A stretch of DNA of 64,000 nucleotides from Pseudomonas fluorescens. GTDB lineage: Bacteria; Pseudomonadota; Gammaproteobacteria; Pseudomonadales; Pseudomonadaceae. Positions 33,858 to 42,815 of this stretch are shown here, piece by piece. The DNA is taken from the NCBI RefSeq assembly GCF_000730425.1, contig NZ_CP008896.1, positions 1,612,001 to 1,676,000 on the forward strand. The letters are read 5' to 3'. The position numbers were made by a program, and so were the translations under genes. The notes below the pieces were generated by a model. The model was not told the DNA's origin. It saw only the letters and a program-made list of their open reading frames with translations, and searched no databases. Each line of letters begins with the position of its first letter. Position 1 is the first letter of the stretch.

Positions 33858-34301
33858 TCAGTTCCTCGGACTATGCCGATCAATCAGTTCACGCAAGACT
33901 TCCTTGAGGGCCTCGATTTTCTTCGCCTCGAAAGGGGCCAGAATCTCACGTTCGTGTTTCTCAGCCAGGGCAACCAGGCCGCCAACCAAACGTCGCCCCG
34001 TAGGCGTGACACGCACCAGGGTGTAGCGGCGATCATCCAGGCTGGTGGAACGCTCGACATACCGCTGTGCCTCAAGCCTGGTCAGCAGCCGGGTGACGGT
34101 AGGCTGCTTGCTTACCGTGGTCTGGGCAAGCGCGGAAATAGTCATGGCGCCATCACTGGCCAACGTAGACAGCACCCGCCACTCCAGTACCGAGAGCCCA
34201 TGCTGCTCGACGATTGCATGAAACTGGGTGGAGACCAGATACCAGGCCTGGCCGAGTAATGCGGGCAAATAGTTATCAACAAACGCCTTCGTTCTAGCCA
34301 T
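33858..34301 (-). CDS. MarR-family regulator
   Basis: A 147-residue MarR protein from the ATG at 34301 (GAGGCG 9 bases upstream); a GTG at 34391 would add 30 poorly conserved residues. The winged helix spans LSVLEWRVLSTLASDG, ALAQTTVSKQPTVTRLLTRL and SLDDRRYTLVRVTPTG. There is no cysteine, so it is not OhrR. It closes the ten-gene operon that starts at 46291 and may control it in response to an aromatic acid or acyl-CoA; the operator is not identified. Confidence 0.82.
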   Translation of the reverse strand: MARTKAFVDNYLPALLGQAWYLVSTQFHAIVEQHGLSVLEWRVLSTLASDGAMTISALAQTTVSKQPTVTRLLTRLEAQRYVERSTSLDDRRYTLVRVTPTGRRLVGGLVALAEKHEREILAPFEAKKIEALKEVLRELIDRHSPRN

Positions 34302-34394
34302 TCCAATCGTCGCCTCGTCCTCTGCCTGAACCGGCGACGATTCTATCTCCTTTGGCTCATGCGGGGGGGAATTACCCCTGCCCCGCGACACGCC

Positions 34395-35153
34395 TCAATA
34401 CCTCCCGGACAGCAACGAGCCAAAACCGGGTACGGCCGTTTTCAGCCCCAGGCGCTTGAGCATCTGATAAGTCGTGGCCACCGAGGAGGAAATCACCGGC
34501 AATCCTGTTCGATCCTCAATCGGCTGGATCGAGGGCAACGAGGGCATCTGCACACATGCCGAAGCGACAATGGCATCCACGCCGTTGGTATTGAGCTTGC
34601 GGGTGATCTCGATAGGGGCACGGGGATCTTGCCGGCCGACCTCCAGGTTGTCAGCAATTTCCAGCGAAATGCTGTCCACGACTTCAATCCCCTCGCTCTC
34701 GATGTAATCAATCACCAGTTTGGTCAGAGGCTTCATGTAGGGCGTCAGGATGGCCACCTTCTTCGCACCGATCGCTTGCAACCCAGTCACCAGTGCCCCG
34801 GCGCTGGTGACCACCGGCACCGGGCAACCGTTTTCCAGGGTGCGCTGGTAAAGGCGCTGCTCAGAAAGGCGATGATAGCCATGCCCCATGCTCATGATTG
34901 CGACCAGACATGCATAGCCGAGTACATCGACGTGGGCATCGGATAGCTCCAGCGCACAACGGTCACTATCGGCATCCATGGCCGCCAGCTCATCCCGGGT
35001 CACCTGCTTCATCCGCATCCGACTTGAGTGAAACGTAAAACGTTCAGGCTCCAACAGCTCCCGCGCGCGCAGGATCGCAGGGATCTCGGTTTCCATGGTG
35101 GTGTTGGAGCTTGGCACGATTTGGCCGATCCGGTAGTAACGGGAAGTCGTCAT
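34395..35153 (-). CDS. maleate cis-trans isomerase
   Basis: A 252-residue Asp/Glu racemase superfamily protein. The two essential cysteines known for maleate isomerases (Cys82 and Cys200 in the P. putida enzyme, from memory) are at exactly these positions here: Cys82 in GYACLVAIM and Cys200 in ASACVQMPS. The N-terminal IGQIVPSSNTTMETEIP also fits. It converts maleate to fumarate. Its ATG overlaps the stop of the nitrilase-fold gene (35150-35153). Without a maleylpyruvate isomerase nearby, it indicates that the pathway runs through free maleate. Confidence 0.88.
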   Translation of the reverse strand: MTTSRYYRIGQIVPSSNTTMETEIPAILRARELLEPERFTFHSSRMRMKQVTRDELAAMDADSDRCALELSDAHVDVLGYACLVAIMSMGHGYHRLSEQRLYQRTLENGCPVPVVTSAGALVTGLQAIGAKKVAILTPYMKPLTKLVIDYIESEGIEVVDSISLEIADNLEVGRQDPRAPIEITRKLNTNGVDAIVASACVQMPSLPSIQPIEDRTGLPVISSSVATTYQMLKRLGLKTAVPGFGSLLSGRY

Positions 35154-36163
35154 GGTTGAAACTCCTGATTGGGCTCGATTGATGGTTCGTCCACGCCGCC
35201 GATGTCCTCGAAACGGGCCGACTGTTGCGGACGGCGATTGACACGCAGATCGAAGATGTCAAAGCGGTTGTAATGACCGGCAATGTCGTGCATTTGCCGG
35301 GGCTGGATGCAGCGCGACAGATCGATCTCGGCGTAGACAATGCCTTCCTCGTCAATCAGCGGCTGGCCGATCACCCGCCCGTCCGGGCCGAGAATTGCGG
35401 AAAAGGCACTGTTGCGACGGGTGAGCAAGGCCCGCGCCTGGGGATAATCGGGTTCGAGCGCCTGGATAATCTCTTCGCTGACCGTCGAGCATGAAACGAC
35501 CGTGAACAGCTTGCCCTCGAAACAGTGCGCAGCCGCACGTACTTTGATGGCCTCAGCCATGTCGTAGTCGGACGGCGCCACGGGCAAGGAGATGTAGCTG
35601 GCGACATGCACCAGCTCCCCATCGGCGATCAAGGCAAACCGTGCCAGGGTGTTGGTGTTCTCGCCACACGCCAAGGCGCCGAGGGGCCCCACCGTGGTGC
35701 TGTGGACGCGCAGCGCCGAAGCATCGCCAGGCGCCCAGGTCAGTTTTTCGGCCCAGGTCGGTACGAGCTTACGGTGCCGGCCAAGGATCCGCCCCTCATC
35801 GGAAATAGTCACCAGGGTGTTGTAGAGCGTGCCCACACCCTGGCTGTTACGCTCGTTGACGCCTACGACAACATTGATGTGATGGCGCGCCGCAGCCTGG
35901 GCAATCTTGGCGATCTCCGGGCCGGGAATCTCGATCGCCGAGCGCATAAGCTTCTCGAACCATGGGCTGCCTTCAATCGGGCTGCCCATCCAGTTCCAAT
36001 AGGGATAACCCGCCACGAAAACCTCGGGAAACGCCACCAGTTGCGCGCCGTTGTCGGCGGCCTCCTCAATCAGGCGGATCACTTTGTCGACAGTGGCGTC
36101 GGTGTCCAGGAAAACAGGGGCTGTCTGTACCGCTGCAGCCTTGAATCGGGGTAGTTCAAGCAT
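35150..36163 (-). CDS. nitrilase-superfamily C-N hydrolase
   Basis: A 337-residue protein of the true nitrilase branch. The catalytic triad is Glu47 (VAFPEVF), Lys132 (RHRKLVPT) and Cys166 (GALACGENTN). Most characterised nitrilases have CWE at the cysteine; here it is CGE, a variant I cannot tie to a substrate. Family members hydrolyse nitriles to acid and ammonia, and some form or cleave amides. The four-base overlap with maleate isomerase suggests its product is maleate or that both act late in the pathway, for example maleamate to maleate. That role is inferred. Confidence 0.82.
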   Translation of the reverse strand: MLELPRFKAAAVQTAPVFLDTDATVDKVIRLIEEAADNGAQLVAFPEVFVAGYPYWNWMGSPIEGSPWFEKLMRSAIEIPGPEIAKIAQAAARHHINVVVGVNERNSQGVGTLYNTLVTISDEGRILGRHRKLVPTWAEKLTWAPGDASALRVHSTTVGPLGALACGENTNTLARFALIADGELVHVASYISLPVAPSDYDMAEAIKVRAAAHCFEGKLFTVVSCSTVSEEIIQALEPDYPQARALLTRRNSAFSAILGPDGRVIGQPLIDEEGIVYAEIDLSRCIQPRQMHDIAGHYNRFDIFDLRVNRRPQQSARFEDIGGVDEPSIEPNQEFQP

Positions 36164-36223
36164 GACAGTTCATCCGATTGTGCGCGAAGGAGTCGGGCCA
36201 ACCGCGCCGGGTTGGCCCGGTGC

Positions 36224-37165
36224 TTACGGCTGCTTGCCCTGGCGGGGTTCGTCGCCTACGGCGATCACGGGATTGCGTAGCGTGCCGATCTGTTCGACCC
36301 ACGCCTCCACCACATCGCCCGGCCACAACCATTCTTGCGGCGTACGCCCGGCGCCTACGCCCGCCGGTGTGCCGGTGGCAATAATGTCTCCCGGCTCCAG
36401 GGTGATACCGGCACTGATATCCGCAATCAACGTGGGGATGTTGAACAACAGATGGCGGGTATTGGAGCTCTGCTTCTCCACGCCATTGACCTTGAGGCTC
36501 AGGTTCAGGTTGTGCGGATCGCTGATCTCATCGGCGGTGACAATGACCGGCCCCAGTGGTGCATAGGTGTCTTGCCCCTTGGAGTAGATCCATTGCCCGG
36601 CGCGCCGGTTGTCACGGGCACTGATGTCGTTGAGCACGGTGTAGCCAAACACGTGGCCCAGCGCCTGGGCCTCGCCCACACACTTGGCTCGTCTGCCGAT
36701 GATCACCGCCAACTCCACCTCCCAGTCCATCTGCCGGGTAATGGCCGCGTTGTGTTCGATGGCATCGCCCGGGCCGATCACCGTGGTCGGCGGTTTGGAA
36801 AAAATCACCGGCTGCGTAGGCAACTCCTTGGACGTATCCAGCGTGCGGCTGGACTCCGCCACGTGCTCGACATAGTTCAGGCCGATGCCGAAGATGTTCT
36901 TGCGCGGACGCGGGATGGGCGCAAGCAGCTTGACATTGACCAAGGGTAAAGCCACGCCCGACGGCCACTTGCCTGCGCAGCTGTCGAGCAGCGCCGTCGT
37001 CGAGGCCACGGCATGGGGGCCCAGGTCGATAAAGTCGAGGATGTTGTCCGGCAGAGCCTGGCCCGAGTGCTGGCCCAGGTGCTGCAGATCAATCACCAGA
37101 TCGCCCACGATGGCCCCCAGTCGGGCGGCGGCACTCACATGGGCGCGATAGGTTACGAGTCGCAT
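36224..37165 (-). CDS. fumarylacetoacetate hydrolase family protein (maleyl/fumarylpyruvate hydrolase type)
   Basis: A 313-residue FAH-family protein. Metal and active-site stretches are IFGIGLNYVEHVAES, DWEVELAVIIGRRAK, FGYTVLNDISARDN and IATGTPAGVG. It sits directly behind the ring-cleavage dioxygenase gene and should hydrolyse the ring-opened diketo acid to pyruvate plus a C4 acid. As a maleate isomerase, but no glutathione-dependent isomerase, is encoded nearby, direct hydrolysis of the cis product is likely. ATG at 37165 gives the usual length; the frame is open further upstream without support. Confidence 0.87.
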   Translation of the reverse strand: MRLVTYRAHVSAAARLGAIVGDLVIDLQHLGQHSGQALPDNILDFIDLGPHAVASTTALLDSCAGKWPSGVALPLVNVKLLAPIPRPRKNIFGIGLNYVEHVAESSRTLDTSKELPTQPVIFSKPPTTVIGPGDAIEHNAAITRQMDWEVELAVIIGRRAKCVGEAQALGHVFGYTVLNDISARDNRRAGQWIYSKGQDTYAPLGPVIVTADEISDPHNLNLSLKVNGVEKQSSNTRHLLFNIPTLIADISAGITLEPGDIIATGTPAGVGAGRTPQEWLWPGDVVEAWVEQIGTLRNPVIAVGDEPRQGKQP

Positions 37166-37214
37166 GGTCGAAATTCTCCAGGTTAATACAGCAGGGTAAT
37201 GTTCCAGGCCCGGG

Positions 37215-38345
37215 CTAGGCGGGTGGCAGCACCGGTTGGTGGCCGCCGTTGTCGGCCAGCGCCTCCTCGCGGTACAGGTCCAGTTTTTCCATGACCGGAA
37301 GGTCGCTGAAACAGAACAGGCAGGCGTCGTCGCTCTGGGAGGCGTTGACATGCTCATGCCAGGCCCAGGACGGCACGCAGAAAATGTCACGCTCCTGCCA
37401 GTCAAAACGCTGGCCATTGATGATGGAGTAGCCTCTTCCCTTGGCCACCTGGTAGATGAAACTGCCGGTATGGCGATGGGCCTTGCCCACGAACCCCGGG
37501 CGCAGCAGTTGCATGCTCGCGCCGATAGTCGCCAAGACATGGCCGCCATTGACGGGGCTGGTGTAATGCATCAACGCCCCATCGAAAGGGTTGTCGTCAC
37601 GGGCTGCGGAATAGCGTCGCAGTGCCTCGTAGGTCGGTTCCCACTGGTACTTGAACAAGGGTGAATAGGGTTTGCTCCAACCGATGTTCTCCGGTCGCAG
37701 GCCGGGCGCGCTCCACAGGCTCACCAAGTCGTCGACCGGGTAGCCGATCGCCTGCTGCAAGTCCGGGTGTACGGCATAGAACCCGGCCTCCAGGGCATTG
37801 ACCAGGGGAATGTCCAGGCCGTCCTGCCAGATACACGGCAGACCGTCCTCCTCCACCCCGTGTTCATGCCAGGTCCCGTTGGGCGTCAGGACAAAATCGT
37901 TGGCGCCCAGTGTCATCTTATGGCCGTCGACAATGGTGTAGGCCCCACGCCCTTCCATGATGAAACGCAACGCCGAAGACGAATGCGCATGCGCAGAGGC
38001 CCGCTCGCCCGGGTGCATCACTTGCAACCCGGAGTACAACCAGCCGACCGCCGCCGACACTTCGGTGCGCCCAGGATTATTCAGGTAGATCACGCGGCGC
38101 CCGGCCTTTTCCGGAGTCACCAGCGTGACCGAGCGCAGCACATGCTCACGCAGGTCACGGTAGCGCCAGAGCACCGGCACAGATTCGGACTTGGGCTGCC
38201 AGGGCTCGATTTTGTTGGCCACCGTCCACAGCGCGCCGGTCTTCAACTGGTCCAGTTCACGGTAATAGGCCAGCAGTTCCGGTGTGTCTTCCACGTCGGC
38301 GCGCCCCACAATGCCTTCGCGGTATTGGTCATACGAGGTTGTCAT
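37215..38345 (-). CDS. gentisate/salicylate 1,2-dioxygenase-type ring-cleavage enzyme
   Basis: A 376-residue bicupin. Iron ligands are His119 and His121 (ASAHAHSSS) and His160 (GTWHEHG). These numbers, plus Arg83, Gly106, Arg127 and His162, are the same as those I recall for the salicylate 1,2-dioxygenase of Pseudaminobacter salicylatoxidans, which has a broader range than normal gentisate dioxygenases. The second cupin has GKAHRHTGSFIYQV. It opens the ring between the carboxyl-bearing carbon and its substituted neighbour. Gentisate is the default substrate; 5-hydroxyanthranilate or salicylate are possible here. Confidence 0.88.
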   Translation of the reverse strand: MTTSYDQYREGIVGRADVEDTPELLAYYRELDQLKTGALWTVANKIEPWQPKSESVPVLWRYRDLREHVLRSVTLVTPEKAGRRVIYLNNPGRTEVSAAVGWLYSGLQVMHPGERASAHAHSSSALRFIMEGRGAYTIVDGHKMTLGANDFVLTPNGTWHEHGVEEDGLPCIWQDGLDIPLVNALEAGFYAVHPDLQQAIGYPVDDLVSLWSAPGLRPENIGWSKPYSPLFKYQWEPTYEALRRYSAARDDNPFDGALMHYTSPVNGGHVLATIGASMQLLRPGFVGKAHRHTGSFIYQVAKGRGYSIINGQRFDWQERDIFCVPSWAWHEHVNASQSDDACLFCFSDLPVMEKLDLYREEALADNGGHQPVLPPA

Positions 38346-38385
38346 GGTCTTTCTCCTCTTTCAGGATGCCGTGGGCACTCGGCCC

Positions 38386-40710
38386 TCAGGACTTGCTTCG
38401 GGTGAAGCTACGCTCAAGCGGGTCTTTGCCCCATTGATAGGGCAGTGGCCATTCGACGTCTTGCCAGCCCAGCCTCGCGCTCTCTCTCAGGAGCCAGGCC
38501 GAATCCGCCAGATGCGAGCGCGACAAGGCACACAGGTCCGCACGCCCCGAGGCGATGATGCTGTTAATCTGGTCGGCTTCAGTGATCGCCCCCACCGCGA
38601 TGGTGGGTACATGGGCCTCGTTGCGGATCCGGTCGGCAAACGGAACCTGGAACATACGGCCATAGACCGGCTGCTGGCCCGCGACCACCTCTCCCGACGA
38701 CGCATCCACCATGTCGGCGCCGCCTTCACACAAACGCCGGGCGATCTCTACGGCGTCATCCACCTGGGTGCCGCCCGGGGCCCAATCCGTAGCCGAGATG
38801 CGTACCGAGATCGGCAAATGGTCCGGCCAGGCCTGGCGTATGGCTGCCAGTACCTGGAGCGGGAAACGCAGGCGATTGGCCAATGAGCCGCCGTACTCGT
38901 CGCTGCGCTGATTGGTCAACGGGGAGATGAAGCTTGAGAGCAGGAACCCGTGCCCGGCCTGCAGTTCAAGCCAGTCAAAACCGGCCTCCGCGGCGCGGCG
39001 TGCGGCATCGGCGAACTGCTTGCAGGTGCGCGCCAGGTCATCGTGGGTCGCTTCGTGCGGCACCTGCGAGATCCCCTCCAGGTACGGCAACGGGCTTGCG
39101 CTGATCAACGGCCAGTTGCCATCAGCCTGCGGATAGTCGGCCTTTTCCCAGCCCAACTGTGTAGAGCCGCGGCGTCCGGCGTGATTGAGCTGCACGCCGA
39201 TTTGCGCCCCACTTTCGGCATGCACAAAGTCGGTGATTTTTTTCCACGCCACGACCTGCTCTGCATTCCACAAGCCGGGATCGCCTGCCGTGATACGGGC
39301 CTGCGGGGAAATCGCCGTGGCTTCCGCCAAGACCAACCCGGCGCCACCCAGGGCCTGGCCACCGAGATGGACCAGGTGGAAGTTCCCCGCAAGGCCATCC
39401 TGGCTGGAGTACAGCAACGTGGGTGAGACCACCACCCGATTCCTCAACGTTACACCGCGCACCGTGTAGGGCGTCAGAAACGGCGGACGCGGCCTCTCCC
39501 CTGGGGCCATCGGCACGCCCGCCCGCTGCGCCAGCCACCGCTCATAGCCTTCCAGCCACTGAGGGTCGCGCAAGCGCAGATTCTCGTGGGAAATACGTTG
39601 CGATCGGGTCAACACCGAGTAGGCAAACTGCTCCGGTTCTAAATTGGCATAACGCGCCACGTTCTCGAACCATTCAGTGGAGTTGCGCGCCGCGTTCTGG
39701 ATCTTCAACACCTCGATGCCACGCACCTTCTCGTAATGCGCCAGGCGTTCACTCAGGTCTCCCCCCGCCTTGAGGGTGTTGCACAACTCGATAGCATCCT
39801 CCAGTGCCAGCTTGGTGCCCGAACCGATCGAGAAATGCGCGGTATGGGCCGCATCGCCCATCAGGACTACCGGTACGTCGCCGCCTTGCGGGCCATTGGG
39901 CTGGGTCCAATGCACCCATTTGCCACAGATCACCCGTGGGAAGCGGATCCAGATTGCCGCGCCACGCAGGTGAGAGGCATTTGAAAGCAGCGGTTCGCCG
40001 TCAAGCCAAGGGGCGAATAGCTTTTCACAATAAGCGATCCCCTCCTCCTGGGACATTTTGTCGATGCCCGCCGCCTGCCAGGTGGCATCGGTCGTTTCGA
40101 CGATGAACGTAGAAAGGCCCTCCTCGAACTGGTAAGCGTGGGCCTGGAACCAGCCATGCTCGGTCGGCACAAACAGAAAAGTGAAGGCCTCGAAGACCTT
40201 GTGCGTCCCCAGCCAAACGAAGCGGCAATGGCGTTGGTCGATGTCTGGCTGGTAGGTCTGCGCATAGCGGGTGCGCACCGGGCTGTTGATACCATCGGAG
40301 GCGATCACCAGGTCGGCGTTGTACTGGCGCGCAATCGCCTGATCGTCTGTGACCTGGGTTTCAAAGACCAGTTCGACCCCCACCTCCTCACAGCGCGCCT
40401 GCAGGATATTGAGCAGCTTCTTGCGGCCAATGCCGATAAAGCCATGACCGGCGCTGCGTACCAGGCGGTCCTTGAAATGGATGTCGATATCGTCCCAACG
40501 GCTGAACGCATCGGCGATGGTCTGCGCGGACACCGGGTCAGCTTCGCGCAGGTTGTCCAAGGTCGCATCGGAGAAGACCACCCCCCAACCGAAGGTGTCG
40601 TAAGGTCGATTGCGCTCGACCACGACAATCTCATTGGCCGGGTTGTGCAACTTCATCAGCAAACCGAAGTACAGGCCGGCGGGACCGCCGCCGATGCAGG
40701 CAATTTTCAC
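38386..40710 (-). CDS. fused FAD monooxygenase/old yellow enzyme, salicylyl-CoA 5-hydroxylase or 2-aminobenzoyl-CoA monooxygenase type
   Basis: A 774-residue fusion. Residues 1 to about 380 are a flavin monooxygenase (GGGPAG at residues 8-13, TFGWGVVFSDATLDNLREAD, GDAAHTAHFSIGSGTKLALE). From about residue 395 an old-yellow-enzyme barrel follows (LRNRVVVSPT, GVQLNHAGRRGS, AGFDWLELQAGHGFLLSSF). The two known relatives are salicylyl-CoA 5-hydroxylase (SdgC) and the Azoarcus 2-aminobenzoyl-CoA monooxygenase/reductase; both act at C5 of an ortho-substituted benzoyl-CoA. It overlaps the thioesterase gene by four bases. No beta-oxidation genes are near, so a simple 5-hydroxylation followed by thioester hydrolysis is more likely than the Azoarcus outcome. 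Confidence 0.85.
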   Translation of the reverse strand: MKIACIGGGPAGLYFGLLMKLHNPANEIVVVERNRPYDTFGWGVVFSDATLDNLREADPVSAQTIADAFSRWDDIDIHFKDRLVRSAGHGFIGIGRKKLLNILQARCEEVGVELVFETQVTDDQAIARQYNADLVIASDGINSPVRTRYAQTYQPDIDQRHCRFVWLGTHKVFEAFTFLFVPTEHGWFQAHAYQFEEGLSTFIVETTDATWQAAGIDKMSQEEGIAYCEKLFAPWLDGEPLLSNASHLRGAAIWIRFPRVICGKWVHWTQPNGPQGGDVPVVLMGDAAHTAHFSIGSGTKLALEDAIELCNTLKAGGDLSERLAHYEKVRGIEVLKIQNAARNSTEWFENVARYANLEPEQFAYSVLTRSQRISHENLRLRDPQWLEGYERWLAQRAGVPMAPGERPRPPFLTPYTVRGVTLRNRVVVSPTLLYSSQDGLAGNFHLVHLGGQALGGAGLVLAEATAISPQARITAGDPGLWNAEQVVAWKKITDFVHAESGAQIGVQLNHAGRRGSTQLGWEKADYPQADGNWPLISASPLPYLEGISQVPHEATHDDLARTCKQFADAARRAAEAGFDWLELQAGHGFLLSSFISPLTNQRSDEYGGSLANRLRFPLQVLAAIRQAWPDHLPISVRISATDWAPGGTQVDDAVEIARRLCEGGADMVDASSGEVVAGQQPVYGRMFQVPFADRIRNEAHVPTIAVGAITEADQINSIIASGRADLCALSRSHLADSAWLLRESARLGWQDVEWPLPYQWGKDPLERSFTRSKS

Positions 40711-41162
40711 ATTGCGCTCCTTTCACTATTGTCTTTATGGGAGGTAGAGGACGCCGTCAGCGCCAGCCGCAACAGGCCCGGCAACTCGATGGCCTGATGA
40801 CTGTCCAGGGAGGTCGAGACCAGCACCTGCGTGACCTTCATGCGCACCTGCCCCTCAAGGTCGGTACACCCCAGCGCCAGGGTCAGCGACTTGCCGCCAA
40901 GCCTGATCACTTCCAGGCTCAGCAAGACGTCGTCGCCCATGCGGCTGATGGCCTGGAAGTCAGCTTCAAGGTGTACGGTCGGCAAGCCGAAACGCAGCTT
41001 GCCGATGTAACCGGCGAAGCCCACCTCGGGCAGCAGCTCGTCGATCCAGGACTCCAGCAGGTTGTTGAACATCACGAAATATTGCGGGTAGAACACGATG
41101 CCCGCCGGGTCGCACTCGGCGAAGCGGATACGGTGTTCACGGACGAATTTGCTTGGATTCAT
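40707..41162 (-). CDS. acyl-CoA thioesterase, 4-hydroxybenzoyl-CoA thioesterase family
   Basis: A 151-residue hot-dog-fold protein with the family active-site pattern FAECDPAGIVFYPQYF (Asp18). It should release the free hydroxylated aromatic acid and CoA from the product of the fused hydroxylase, with which it overlaps by four bases. It is 6 bases behind the IorB-like gene. The specific acyl group is inferred from context. Confidence 0.87.
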   Translation of the reverse strand: MNPSKFVREHRIRFAECDPAGIVFYPQYFVMFNNLLESWIDELLPEVGFAGYIGKLRFGLPTVHLEADFQAISRMGDDVLLSLEVIRLGGKSLTLALGCTDLEGQVRMKVTQVLVSTSLDSHQAIELPGLLRLALTASSTSHKDNSERSAM

Positions 41163-41168
41163 AAGAAA

Positions 41169-42677
41169 CTATCCTTGGAAAGATAAGGCATGGCGTTGCA
41201 AGCATTCGCGCAACTGGTGGCCGTGTTCATCGGCCAATGCTGCGTCGCGCAGCTCACGCAACGTCGTCGGCGCCAGGTAACGGGAGTGCCGGTCCACCAC
41301 GGCCATCAACGTTTCGTAGTTCTTCAGGCCGCGGGCGTGGGTGTCGCTGTAGCCCTTGACCAGACGCTGGCAGTGCGCAGCTTCCAGGGCCAACGCAGGA
41401 TCCATCACAGCCAGTGTTCGCAGGCGTTGCAGCCAGGCGTCAATGCGGGCGTTTTCCTGGCTGTAGCGCAGCGTCACACGGCGCCAGCGGCGCCAGCGCG
41501 ACAGCCCGTAGAGCAGGAGGAAGCCGCTCAGGGAGCTGGTCTTGATCGTGCGCCCCTGCTGGGTGAAACGGGCCACCAGGCGATGGGTCCGATGGGGTTT
41601 GGCCAGCCAGCGGCCCAGGCCCGCCGGTAAGGTCTCGCAGATTTCTTCGATACGCGGGTGCATATACTCTTCAATCGCCAGGACCTGGTCGGCTTTGGAG
41701 CGCACCTCGGTACGCACCCGCTCGAAGCGGCTGCCACGGGTCTTGAGGTCAGCCACCCGGATGGTGTCCTCGTAGGACATCCACAGCGCCAGGTAGCGGG
41801 CCGTTTCCCGCAGCAACGCCACGTCCCCGCCGCCGGGGGCGGCGGCCTGCGTTTCGAGCCGGTCCAGGTACAGGCGGGCGTAGTCCGGGTCCTGGTAATC
41901 GATGAGGCGGCGCACACCTTCGACGGCGATCTGCACCACTCCGCTCGGTAGCCCCCATGCCCGGTCGGCCAGCCCGGCAACCACCGGGTGCCGCGGCTGC
42001 GATGCCTCAGGGCGCGGCGCTGCAACCTGCGGTTCTTGTGCTTCGTCCTGGGTCATGCGCGCCCGGGTATAACCCGCCTCAAAAGCCTGCAGGCTGGGTT
42101 TGACGCCAACCCCCCCGCGCTCAATCGTGGCCTGGAACTGTGCACGGTTGAACGGCAGTACCCCTGTGCCGCTGAGGGCGCCGAACAACACGGCGCTGAT
42201 GACGCTGCCCGTGCGCTCGGCCATCTGCTCCATATTGAAGCTGACAAAACTTTTGGCGGCGCGGCTCGCCTGCTGCAACAGCGCCTCGCTGTCGACCCGG
42301 CCATCGCCCATCGCCGACTTCTCGGCAATCGAATAGACCCGGTGGGTCGAGGTCACCAGGGTGGTCCGGTCACGGGTAACAAAACCGCGTTGCACCGCTC
42401 GCCCCGCCTCCATCAGTTCCGAGGCCAGCACGATATCGACATCCCCCGGCAACGGCGCCTGCGCGAGCACCGGCACCCTGGCTTGCGGGGCATCGGCACC
42501 GGGGAACAGTTCAACGTAGTAAATCGTCGCGCCGGTACGCTGGGCGACCCCCGGAACAGAGGTGGTCTGCGCGAAATAGCCGTTTGCCTCTCCCAGGTCG
42601 ACAATCCAGTCGGCGAGTACCCCTCCGCCCTCGCCGCCCATGGCGAGAATGGCAATCTTGATCGGCTCACTGGGCAT
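41169..42677 (-). CDS. 2-oxoacid:ferredoxin oxidoreductase, IorB-like subunit with C-terminal DUF6537-type extension
   Basis: A 502-residue protein. The first 190 residues are the IorB/gamma-type domain (IAILAMGGEGGGVLADWIVD, TTSVPGVAQRTGATIYYVEL). The remaining 300 residues are a helical, Arg-rich extension found in long IorB proteins. With the IorA-like protein it should oxidatively decarboxylate an aryl 2-oxoacid to the acyl-CoA. ATG at 42677 has GGAG 7 bases upstream. The MFS gene lies between the two subunit genes. The substrate is not necessarily indolepyruvate; a phenylglyoxylate such as isatinate would give anthraniloyl-CoA. Confidence 0.85.
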   Translation of the reverse strand: MPSEPIKIAILAMGGEGGGVLADWIVDLGEANGYFAQTTSVPGVAQRTGATIYYVELFPGADAPQARVPVLAQAPLPGDVDIVLASELMEAGRAVQRGFVTRDRTTLVTSTHRVYSIAEKSAMGDGRVDSEALLQQASRAAKSFVSFNMEQMAERTGSVISAVLFGALSGTGVLPFNRAQFQATIERGGVGVKPSLQAFEAGYTRARMTQDEAQEPQVAAPRPEASQPRHPVVAGLADRAWGLPSGVVQIAVEGVRRLIDYQDPDYARLYLDRLETQAAAPGGGDVALLRETARYLALWMSYEDTIRVADLKTRGSRFERVRTEVRSKADQVLAIEEYMHPRIEEICETLPAGLGRWLAKPHRTHRLVARFTQQGRTIKTSSLSGFLLLYGLSRWRRWRRVTLRYSQENARIDAWLQRLRTLAVMDPALALEAAHCQRLVKGYSDTHARGLKNYETLMAVVDRHSRYLAPTTLRELRDAALADEHGHQLRECLQRHALSFQG

Positions 42678-42815
42678 AAACAGACTCCACAACAGGGTCG
42701 ACGCACATACCGGCGCCCATGACAGATTGATAATTGCCAGCACTGGACCACAGGCGCACAGGCACGCGCCGTCCCCCAAGGCTGGGCTCACAGAAAAAAA
42801 TCGAGGATTGATTCA

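Noticed and set aside
33858..34391. MarR protein as OhrR for the nearby ohr gene
   Set aside because: It has no cysteine at all, lies two genes away, and follows the aromatic operon closely.
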